Below, piece after piece: positions 8,799 through 16,000 of a stretch of 29,244 bases of DNA. The notes below the pieces were generated by a model. That model did no database searches and had not been told where the DNA came from. It saw nothing but the letters and a program-made list of their open reading frames with translations. The stretch is taken from the NCBI GenBank assembly GCA_036501535.1, contig DASYAE010000293.1, positions 1 to 29,244 on the forward strand, in the 5' to 3' direction. Made by a program: the position numbers and the translations under genes. This stretch comes from DASYAE01 sp036501535 (GTDB lineage Bacteria; Actinomycetota; Actinomycetes; Streptomycetales; Catenulisporaceae). The first letter of the stretch is position 1. Each line of letters begins with the position of its first letter.

Positions 8799-8816
8799 AT
8801 TGTTAACGCAAACATT
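8799..8816. promoter_or_regulatory. Putative LacI-family operator upstream of the regulator
   Basis: The sequence ATTGTTAACGCAAACATT lies 117 nt upstream of the regulator's start codon. It matches the complement of the araB site (ATTGTTAACGCTAACAAT) at 16 of 18 positions, including the central CG. A possible minus-strand -10 (TAGAGT, about 8784-8789) lies just downstream in the direction of transcription, so the operator would overlap the -35 region. This suggests autorepression. Confidence 0.7.
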
Positions 8817-9131
8817 CGGGAGCGTCAAGGCCGCACGACGTGTCGCGCCCCGGCGCGGTCCCTCAACCGGCCGTCCAACCAGCGCCACCGTCCGGTCACG
8901 GATCGCATGGTGCGGCTATAACGCCCTGTCGTCTCTGCCACTGAGATGACGTCCCATCAGGTCTCATGACCTTGAGTGACGGCGCCGCCACCGGTCGGCC
9001 GAATGTCCCGATTTCCGGCGAATATCCCGTCACCCGGATCGCAGGACCCCGGCACGGACGGTGTTTTTATCAATCCATTACCTGGTTTTCCGCAGACCGG
9101 GGTTGTCGCAGTGTTTATGGTCTAGCGTTCA
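8817..9131. other. Non-coding spacer between the arabinose locus and the riboswitch
   Basis: This stretch lies between divergent transcription units. I find no credible gene: the reading frame crossing it on the plus strand continues through the riboswitch and has no family resemblance. The segment around 9059-9125 is clearly richer in A/T than its surroundings, as expected for a promoter region. Confidence 0.6.
9101..9128 (+). promoter_or_regulatory. Possible promoter of the riboswitch transcript
   Basis: A TAGCGT hexamer at 9123-9128 could serve as a -10 box, with GGTTGT at 9101-9106 as a weak -35 (16-nt spacer). Transcription would then start a few nt before the riboswitch. The main support is position and A/T enrichment; the hexamers match the consensus poorly. 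Confidence 0.3.
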
Positions 9132-9300
9132 GTCGCTGTTCCCCGGCCGCAGACCTCGCGGCGACAGCGCACCCGCCGAATCCGCCCAGGCGCCGCGCGC
9201 CGGCGGAACCGGGGACCCACATGTCCCCCCGGGGTGAATCCGCCGCGTGCGGTAGGGCGACCTCTTACGCCCGAACCCGTCAGCTAACCCGGTAGGCGGC
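9132..9300 (+). ncRNA. c-di-AMP riboswitch (ydaO/yuaA leader)
   Basis: The conserved blocks of the actinobacterial ydaO class occur in order: CCGCCGAATCCGCC, GGCGGAACCGGGGACCCA, GGGGTGAATC, GGTAGGGCGACC, CTTACGCCCGAACCCG and TCAGCTAACCCGGTAGGCG. They are followed by GAGGAAAGG and the start of a cell-wall hydrolase gene. In actinobacteria this class typically precedes Rpf, LysM or NlpC-type wall-remodelling genes and turns them off when c-di-AMP binds. The outer boundaries are estimates. I do not see a clear intrinsic terminator between the aptamer and the ribosome site. Confidence 0.9.
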
Positions 9301-9322
9301 AGAAGAGGAAAGGGCAGAGCTT

Positions 9323-10258
9323 TTGCCTGCACATCGCATTTCCGCGAAGCACCGCAAACCCCAATGGATCGGAACACGCAACCGCGCGCGGTCCCTGACC
9401 CTGTGCGCTGCGACGGTCGGCACGGTGGCAGTCCCGGTCGTGGCCTCGGCCGCCACCGGCCCGGCCACCGCCGCCACGCACGCGACGGCCGCGAAGCAGC
9501 AGATCGTCGCGGCGCTCCAGGCCGCGTCCGCGACCCAGGCGCCACAGCAGGCCGTCCTCACCTCCGACACGCAGTCCGCGTCCACGTACACGGTCAAGTC
9601 CGGCGACACGCTCTTCGGCATCGCCGCCTCGAAACTGGGCTCGGGTGACCTGTACCCGGAGATCTTCAAGCTGAACTCGGGAAACACCGAGTCGGACGGC
9701 CAGACCTTCACCGACGCGAACCTGATCATGCCCGGCTGGACGCTCACCCTGCCGTCCGCCGGCTCGGACTCGGACTCGGACTCGACCTCCTCGTCGTCAG
9801 GCTCCGGCAGCGCCTCGACGACGTCGTCGTCTTCCTCGTCCTCGTCCGGATCGAGTTCGGCGTCCAACGCGTCCAACTCGTCCGACTCGTCCTCGTCGTC
9901 GAGCTCCAGCTACGGGGACGACCTCAGCGGCTGGATCAACGAGGCGATCTCCGTGCTGGCCCAGAACGGCTACTCGGTCTCCTACAACGCGGTCTACGTG
10001 ACCGCGATGGCCGAGTCCGGCGGCGACCCGAACGCGGTCAACGACTGGGACTCGAACGCCGCGAACGGCGACGCGTCGACCGGCCTCATGCAGGTCATCC
10101 CGACCACCTTCGACGCGTACGCGCTCGCGGGCTACGGCGATATCAACAACCCGGTCGACAACATCATCGCGGCGGCCCGCTACGCCGCCGCCGTCTACGG
10201 CTCGCTGGACAACGTCGTCTCAGCCCGCTGCGACGGATCCTGCTGGTACGGATACTGA
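9323..10258 (+). CDS. Secreted LysM plus transglycosylase-like (SLT) cell-wall hydrolase
   Basis: The 311-aa protein starts at TTG (9323), with AGAGGAAAGG about 9 nt upstream and directly after the riboswitch. Residues 1-50 are a signal peptide (basic start, then CAATVGTVAVPVVASAA). A LysM domain follows at about 88-145 (YTVKSGDTLFGIA, LIMPGWTLTL), then a Ser/Asp/Thr-rich linker to about 195. The C-terminal domain resembles lytic transglycosylases: the likely catalytic E231 sits in AMAESGGDPNAVN, followed by GLMQVIPTTF and NIIAAARYA. LysM binds peptidoglycan, and the C-terminal domain would cleave or remodel glycan strands during growth or spore outgrowth. The riboswitch ties its expression to c-di-AMP and hence probably to osmotic or wall state. 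A 17-bp terminator follows. Confidence 0.9.
   Translation: MPAHRISAKHRKPQWIGTRNRARSLTLCAATVGTVAVPVVASAATGPATAATHATAAKQQIVAALQAASATQAPQQAVLTSDTQSASTYTVKSGDTLFGIAASKLGSGDLYPEIFKLNSGNTESDGQTFTDANLIMPGWTLTLPSAGSDSDSDSTSSSSGSGSASTTSSSSSSSSGSSSASNASNSSDSSSSSSSSYGDDLSGWINEAISVLAQNGYSVSYNAVYVTAMAESGGDPNAVNDWDSNAANGDASTGLMQVIPTTFDAYALAGYGDINNPVDNIIAAARYAAAVYGSLDNVVSARCDGSCWYGY
9764..9912 (+). repeat. Ser/Asp codon repeat encoding the linker
   Basis: Short repeats of TCGGAC, TCGTCG and TCCTCG units encode the Ser/Asp-rich linker between the LysM and catalytic domains. It begins with four consecutive TCGGAC copies (SDSDSDSD). Such linkers usually span the wall and vary in length by replication slippage. 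Confidence 0.7.
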
Positions 10259-10275
10259 GAGACCGGCGACCGACC

Positions 10276-10320
10276 GCTGCCCCGTGCCCGCCACGCCTCT
10301 CCCGGCGGGCGCGGGGCAGC
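10276..10320 (+). terminator. Intrinsic terminator after the LysM gene
   Basis: A 17-nt arm at 10276-10292 pairs with 10304-10320 with a single G-U wobble and an 11-nt loop. It begins 18 nt after the stop codon. There is no long U-tract. Confidence 0.75.
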
Positions 10321-10342
10321 CTGCTGTCCGCCGATCGTCGTG

Positions 10343-10354
10343 ATCGCATGCGAT
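10343..10354. promoter_or_regulatory. 12-bp perfect palindrome, possible relic operator
   Basis: ATCGCATGCGAT reads the same on both strands and lies just upstream of the BKACE remnant's probable ATG. Its position fits an operator of the lost gene. A palindrome of this length can also occur by chance in GC-rich DNA. Confidence 0.25.
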
Positions 10355-10364
10355 GATCGCCGGC

Positions 10365-10659
10365 ATGCTCCAGGCCTGCCTGAACGGCGCCCGAACCCGT
10401 TCCGAGTGCCCGCACCTGCCGGTGAGCCCCCGGGAGCTCGCGGAGGCGGCAGCCGCGGCAGCGGCGGCCGGAGCCGCGGACGTCCATCTGCATCCCAAAG
10501 CTCCCGACGGCTGCGACAGCCTTGAGGCCGCCCACGTCGATGCCGCGGTCGCCGCGGTCCGCGCCGCCGTGCCGGGCGTCCCCCGACGGCTCCGCCGCCG
10601 CGGACAATGCCGCCCTCGTGCGTGCGGCACTCCTGATGATGCATCCACGCCGGCGATGA
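10365..10659 (+). pseudogene. Internally deleted remnant of a DUF849/BKACE (beta-keto acid cleavage) gene
   Basis: From the ATG at 10365 the frame reads MLQACLNGARTR, PVSPRELAEAA, AADVHLHPK and AAVRAAVPGVP. This is the N-terminal metal-binding strand region of the BKACE family (3-keto-5-aminohexanoate cleavage enzyme-like, normally about 270-310 aa). At about 10579-10585 the match switches to the +1 frame, which reads PDGSAAADNAALVRAALLM and stops at 10657-10659. That matches the family's extreme C-terminus (LPDG..A..NAALV). The middle of the barrel, about 180-200 residues, is missing, and the junction lies in a C-run. An ATG 12 nt upstream (10353) is an alternative start. It is unlikely to encode a working enzyme. 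Confidence 0.7.
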
Positions 10660-10695
10660 ACGACTTCGCCGCAGCCCGGTGACCCGGCGTCAAAT

Positions 10696-10711
10696 ATTGG
10701 TCTAGACCTTG
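10696..10711. promoter_or_regulatory. DasR-like (dre) or chitin-responsive palindrome
   Basis: ATTGGTCTAGACCTTG contains the perfect palindrome GGTCTAGACC (10699-10708). It closely resembles the dre consensus of the GntR regulator DasR (core TGGTCTAGACCA) and the repeat elements of Streptomyces chitinase promoters. It abuts a TTGACC -35-like hexamer, and the downstream gene encodes a predicted chitin-type carbohydrate-binding protein. Confidence 0.7.
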
Positions 10712-10738
10712 ACCGCCGATCGGACGGCGCGCTTAACT
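10709..10738 (+). promoter_or_regulatory. Probable promoter of the 3D/CBM5-12 gene
   Basis: TTGACC at 10709-10714 and TTAACT at 10733-10738 are separated by 18 nt. This would give a leader of about 135 nt before the GTG at 10880. The overlap with the DasR-like palindrome suggests repression by occlusion. The -10 match is only fair. Confidence 0.4.
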
Positions 10739-10879
10739 GGCCGTGAGCACTTGCCGCCGCGGATCGGCCCCGCGGACATCGCCGCGGCGCCGGCGCCTTT
10801 CACCTCCCGACACGACCGAGTCGCGCCCGCCGCTGCGGCGGATCCGGCCCGGTCCCGGATCGAAGAAGGCGCATTCCCT

Positions 10880-11986
10880 GTGAGACCCCTGAAGAACCGG
10901 GTGCGGCTGTGGCTCGCCGCCGGCGCCGCGGCGGCCGCGGGCACGTGCGGCGTCATGCTGCTGCCGCTGACCGTCGCGAACGCCGCGACCCCGGCCGCCG
11001 CCACCTCGTCGCTGCCCGCCTGCCCGTTCTGGGCCGCCGGCATCACACCGCCGGCCCGGTCGGTCACCCCGTGGACCCCGCCGCTGCAGACCGCCGCCGC
11101 GGCCGACTTCGCCAGCCGCCCGACCGCCCCGACGCTGAGCGGGAGCCTCGTGAACGGCGAGATCACCATCACCGTCTCGCCGATGCCTAACGCGGTGGCC
11201 TACAGGGTGTGGCGCGATGGCGTCGCCGTGGGCTACATCAGCTACTGGGGCCAGACCACGCCGCTGACCGTGACCGACACGGCGCCCTGCCAGAACGCTT
11301 ATTACGACGTCGTCGCGATGTACGACACCAGCGGCAGCGACGCGTCCATGGGGCAGCTCTCGGCGCCCTACTGGCTCGGCAGCGACGGCACCCTCGCACC
11401 CGGCGCCGGCGACGTGCCGGTCGGCACCACCGTCTCGGTGATGGTCACCTCCTACAACGACGTCGGCCAGACCGCCTCCGGCTACAACGCGCAGCTCGGC
11501 GGATGCGCCACCGACCCGCGGGTCATCCCGTGGGGCACCTACTTCAGCATCCCCGGATACGGGACCTGCGTCGCCATCGACATCGGCACCTGGATCCAGA
11601 ACGACACCGTCGACGTGTGGCTGCCTAACAGCCAGGCAAACGGTTGGGGCGTGCAGGACCGCATGCTCACCGTGATCGCGGACCCGTACTCCGGCGGCGG
11701 TGGCACGCAGCCGAGCAGCAGCCCGAGCGCGTCCCCGTCCTCTTCGCCGTCCTCTTCGCCCCCGCCGAGTAAGAGCCCGAGTTCGTCGCCGTCCGCGTCC
11801 GCGTCGTCCAGCTCCGGTTCGGGCGGAACCTGCGCCGCGGCCTGGAGTGCGAGCACGTCATATGTGCCCGGCAACGTCGTCTCCTACAACGGCGACAACT
11901 ACACGGCCACGTACTACTCCACCGGAGCGGTGCCCAACGCGGCCACGTCCTGGGCCGTCTGGTCGACTGACGGTGCCTGCACCTGA
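10880..11986 (+). CDS. Secreted 3D-domain protein with C-terminal chitin-binding (CBM5/12) module
   Basis: I chose GTG 10880 (AGAAGG about 10 nt upstream) because a clean signal peptide follows (MRPLKNRVRLWLAAG to TVANAA, residues 1-36). The frame is open upstream without domain content. The 368-aa protein has a fibronectin III-like beta segment at about 75-155. A 3D/RlpA-type double-psi barrel lies at about 185-255 (GTYFSIPGYG, AIDIGTWI, VDVWLPN, NGWGVQDR). A Ser/Pro linker runs about 272-315, and a CBM5/12 module about 317-368 (AAWSASTSYVPGN, VSYNGDNYTATYYS, ATSWAVWST). Barrel domains of this kind are found in wall-lytic and expansin-like proteins, and CBM5/12 binds chitin or cellulose. The role may be chitin binding or wall loosening; no classical hydrolase active site is evident. 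Confidence 0.85.
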   Translation: MRPLKNRVRLWLAAGAAAAAGTCGVMLLPLTVANAATPAAATSSLPACPFWAAGITPPARSVTPWTPPLQTAAAADFASRPTAPTLSGSLVNGEITITVSPMPNAVAYRVWRDGVAVGYISYWGQTTPLTVTDTAPCQNAYYDVVAMYDTSGSDASMGQLSAPYWLGSDGTLAPGAGDVPVGTTVSVMVTSYNDVGQTASGYNAQLGGCATDPRVIPWGTYFSIPGYGTCVAIDIGTWIQNDTVDVWLPNSQANGWGVQDRMLTVIADPYSGGGGTQPSSSPSASPSSSPSSSPPPSKSPSSSPSASASSSSGSGGTCAAAWSASTSYVPGNVVSYNGDNYTATYYSTGAVPNAATSWAVWSTDGACT

Positions 11987-12020
11987 TATAGCAGCCCAAG
12001 CAAGACCCTGCAGATAAGAC

Positions 12021-12053
12021 ACTCCCCGGCAGATAACGCATCTGCCGGGGAGT
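12021..12053. terminator. Bidirectional terminator between convergent genes
   Basis: ACTCCCCGGCAGAT (12021-12034) is perfectly complementary to 12040-12053 around the loop AACGC, a 14-bp stem. It sits between the plus-strand gene ending at 11986 and the minus-strand gene ending at 12072, so it can serve both. Confidence 0.85.
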
Positions 12054-12071
12054 CACATCTCCATGTAGGCC

Positions 12072-12863
12072 CTAAGCACGCGACGTCCAATAGACGTCGG
12101 TCACGTACGGGATCTCGATCCGCTCGCCGCAGCTCTCCTCGTGCCGGTCCAGCACCTCTTCCAGCTGCCGGCGCACCTTGGCCCGCTGGTCCGGATCCAG
12201 GGTGCTGATCACGCTGGAGGTCAGGGCCTGGCCGAGCACGCCCTCCCGGTCGGTCGGGTAGGGGTTCGCGATGTGCTGCTCCTGCAGCGGCGTCCAGCCG
12301 GGCAGGTTGTCGAAGAACAGCCGCCAGGTGCCGTCCCGGTGCCCCGGCACCGACTCGGTCCGCCACTGCCGGTAGACCTGCGAGTACTCCGCGACCCACG
12401 GCACCGTCTCGTCCAGTGAGTTGAACACCAGCCCGAGCCGTCCGCCGGAGTGCGTGATCCGCTCCGTCTCGCACAGTGCCGCGGCCGGGTCGAACCAGTG
12501 CCAGGCCTGCGCCGCGACCACTGCGTCCACCGAGCCCTCCGGCAGCCCGGTCGACTCGGCCATCCCGTCCACCACGCGCACCTGCGGCAGCAGCCCGGCC
12601 AGCCGCTCGCGCATCGCCGCCACCGGCTCCACCGCGAGGACCTGCGCCCCCGTCAGCGCCAGCAGCCGGGTGAACTTCCCGGTGCCCGCGCCGACCTCGG
12701 CCACCTTGCGACCCGGGCCCAGATCGAGGGCGTCCGTAAGCGCGCCCAGCGCAGCCGTGGGATACGAGGGACGGACCCGCTCGTAGTCCTCTGCGGCAAG
12801 TTGGTAGCCGAGCTGCGCGGCGCGGTGAATAGCCACACCGGTGAACTTAACACCGGCGATCAC
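12072..12863 (-). CDS. Class I SAM-dependent methyltransferase
   Basis: The 263-aa protein has the Rossmann-fold motif I VAEVGAGTGKFT (about residues 53-64), motif II VLAVEPVAAM, GMAESTGLPEGSVDAVVAAQAWHWF across motifs III-IV, and SGGRLGLVFNS. This pattern (AQAWHWF) is common in the Methyltransf_11-type, UbiE/trans-aconitate-like group of actinobacteria. The substrate cannot be predicted. The GTG at 12863 lacks a clear ribosome site, and GTG 12836 is an alternative start (VAIHRAAQLGYQ). It diverges from cobN, sharing a 169-nt gap in which I find no riboswitch or convincing operator. An inverted repeat CCGGTG/CACCGG (12838-12856) overlaps its first codons. Confidence 0.85.
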   Translation of the reverse strand: MIAGVKFTGVAIHRAAQLGYQLAAEDYERVRPSYPTAALGALTDALDLGPGRKVAEVGAGTGKFTRLLALTGAQVLAVEPVAAMRERLAGLLPQVRVVDGMAESTGLPEGSVDAVVAAQAWHWFDPAAALCETERITHSGGRLGLVFNSLDETVPWVAEYSQVYRQWRTESVPGHRDGTWRLFFDNLPGWTPLQEQHIANPYPTDREGVLGQALTSSVISTLDPDQRAKVRRQLEEVLDRHEESCGERIEIPYVTDVYWTSRA

Positions 12864-13032
12864 ATTTTCGCCGCATTGGATGGTGACCGGACGGCGACTG
12901 AAAGGTGACGATCACAGTACGGCGGGTTTCCGGACGGCGCGCAATCGGCGCCCGATAAGCTGGCCGAGCGCCGACGCGACGGGGGCTGCGCGCCTTCGCC
13001 GCGCACGCCGATCGAAAGGCAGTGTCCCCGCC

Positions 13033-16000
13033 GTGCCCTCGCCGATCCTGCTGGTCTCCACCGCCGACACCGACCTGCTCGCGGCCCGCGCGGCGGACGC
13101 CGGATTCCGGGTCGCCAACCCGGCCCGCACAGCTGACGGGGACTTGTCCGCGTTGCTCGACGGGGCGGGCGTCGCCGTGGTGCGGCTGCTCGGCGGCGCA
13201 CGGGTCTGGGAGTCCGGCCTGGCGGCGCTGGCCCGCGCCGGCGTGCCTACCCTCGCGCTCGGCGGCGAGGCGACGCCCGACGCGGACCTGATGGCGCTCT
13301 CGTCGGTCCCGCTGCCGATCGTTGCGCAGGCCGGCCGCTATCTGCAGCAGGGCGGCCCGGAGAACCTGCGCAGACTTGCTGCGTTTCTGGAGAGCGCGGT
13401 TCTGCGCGCGGCGGATCCCGGCGCGGCGGACGCCGGCGGCGCGGAACCGGGTGCGGCGCCCGAGCCGCCGCTGCCGATGGCGGAATTCGGAGTACATGGC
13501 GCGCAAGAGGGCGCAAAGGGGGAGCGTGCACGTGTTGGCGTGGTCTACTACCGGGCGCACGAGCTGTCCGGGAACACCGCGTTCGTCGACGTGCTCTGCG
13601 ATGCGGTGCGGGCGGCCGGCGCCGAGCCGCTGCCGGTGTTCTGCGGCTCGCTGCGCACGCTCGCCGACGCCGAGGGCCTGGTCGGTTTACTCGGCTCCTG
13701 CGACGCGCTGATCGTCACCGTGCTGGCGGGCGGCGGCGCAGTGGCGGCGGACGCATCCGGCGGCAGTGACGAGGATGCCTGGGACGTCGGCGTACTTAAG
13801 GCACTCGACATCCCGGTCATTCAGGGCCTGTGCCTAACTTCGACGCGTGCCCAATGGGAGGAGTCGAGCGCGGCCCTCACGCCGATGGACGCCGCGATGC
13901 AGGTGGCTATTCCGGAGTTCGACGGCAGGCTGATCAGCGTCCCGTTCTCGTTCAAGGAACACGACGCGGACGGCATCGCCTACTACGCCGCCGATGCAGC
14001 CCGCGCGGCCCGCGTCGCAGGGATCGCTGCCCGGCACGCGGCGCTGGCGACGAAACCGAACGCGGACAAGCGGATCGGCATCCTGCTCTCGTCCTACCCG
14101 ACCAAGCACGCGCGGATCGGTAACGCGGTCGGGCTCGATACCCCTGCATCGGCGGTGCGTCTGCTGACCGCCATGCGCGAGGCCGGATACCGGGTGGGCG
14201 ACTTCCCCGAGGACGGCGACACGCTGATCCATACGCTGATCGCGGCCGGCGGCCACGACGTCGAATGGCTGACCGAGGAACAGCTCTCCTCGGCCGCCGC
14301 ACGGGTGCCGCTCGCCGAGTACGAGGCCTGGTTCGCGGCGCTGCCGCGGGACCTGCGCGAGGCCGTCCGGCGGCACTGGGGCGAGCCGCCCGGCTCGCTC
14401 TACGTCGAGGGCGGCGAGATCGTGCTGGCCGCGCTCGAGTTCGGCGGGGCGGTGCTGATGATCCAGCCGCCGCGCGGCTTCGGCGAGAACCCGGTGGCCA
14501 TCTACCACGACCCCGACCTGCCGCCGAGCCACCACTACCTGGCCGCCTACCGCTGGCTGGAGCACGGCTTCAAGGCCGACGCGCTGATCCACCTCGGCAA
14601 GCACGGCACCCTCGAATGGCTGCCCGGCAAGGGCCTGGGCCTGTCCGCCAGCTGCGCGCCCGACGCGGTGCTCGGCGACCTGCCGCTGGTCTACCCGTTC
14701 ATCGTCAACGACCCCGGCGAGGGCACGCAGGCCAAGCGCCGCGCCCACGCGACCGTGGTCGACCACCTCATCCCGCCGATGGCCCGCGCGGACGCCTATG
14801 GCGACCTGGCAAAGCTGGAGCAGCTGCTCGACGAGTACGCGACCGTCCAGGCCCTCGACCCGGCCAAGACGCCGACCGTGCGGGCCAAGATCTGGGAGCT
14901 CGTCACCTCGGCGCAGCTGCACCACGATCTGCATCAGGCGGAGATCCCCGGCGCGCAGGAGTTCGACGACTTCGTCCTGCACGTGGACGGCTACCTGTGC
15001 GAGATCAAGGACGTGCAGATCCGCGACGGCCTGCACATCCTCGGCCGCGCGCCGGAGGGCGGCGAACTGGTCAACGACGTGCTCGCGGTGCTGAGGGCGC
15101 GTCAGGTGTTCGGTGGGGCGGCCGGTTTCGAGGGCCGCGGCGGCGCGCTGCCGGGACTGCGCCGGGCGCTGGCTGCGGCGGACGGGCTACCCGAGGACGC
15201 CGACTCCGCGCCGGAGCACGTCGACCGGTTGGAGGACGAGGCGCGTGCGCTGGTCGAGGCGCTGGCGGCGGCCGACTGGTCCGTCGAGGCGATCCCCGGC
15301 ATCGTCCGCGAACATGACGCCCGGTCGGCCCAGCAGCCGTCCGAGTCGCCGGAGCCGTCCGAGTCGTCCGAGCCGCAGCGCGCAGACCGCTCGCAGGACC
15401 TGGCGGACGTCGCCGCGATCCTGCGCTTCGCCGCCGCCGAAGTCGTGCCGAGGCTGCGCCGTACGACCGACGAGATCACGAACGTGCTGCGCGCCCTCGA
15501 CGGCCGCTACGTGCCCGCCGGCCCGTCAGGCTCGCCCACGCGCGGACTGGTCGGCGTCCTGCCGACCGGCCGCAACTTCTACTCGGTCGACCCGAAGGCG
15601 ATCCCGTCCCGCGGCGCCTGGGACGTCGGCCGGGCCCTCGCCGACTCGCTGCTGACCCGCCATCTGGCGGACACCGGCGGCTACCCGCAGTCGGTCGGCA
15701 TCACGGTCTGGGGCACCAGCGCGATGCGCACGCAGGGCGACGACATCGCCGAGATCCTCGCCCTGCTCGGCGTCGAACCGGTCTGGGACGACGCGTCCCG
15801 CCGCGTCACCGGCTTCGCGGTCGTCCCGGCCGAGCGGCTGGCCCGGCCGCGCATCGACGTCACCGTCCGCATCTCCGGCTTCTTCCGCGACGCGTTCCCC
15901 CATGTGGTGGCCCTGATCGACGAGGCGGTGCGGACCGTCGCCGAATTGGACGAACCCGATGAGGTGAACCACGTCAAGGCGCACGCCGATGCGGACCAGG

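Noticed and set aside
8966..9295. A 109-codon plus-strand frame before the LysM gene
   Set aside because: It runs straight through the c-di-AMP riboswitch and has no recognisable protein features.
12841..13032. Extending cobN upstream by 64 codons
   Set aside because: The segment lacks CobN similarity and overlaps the start region of the divergent methyltransferase gene.
12864..13032. A second cobalamin riboswitch upstream of cobN
   Set aside because: No AGCCAGGA-type B12 box and no CCCGC...ACTGT block is present.
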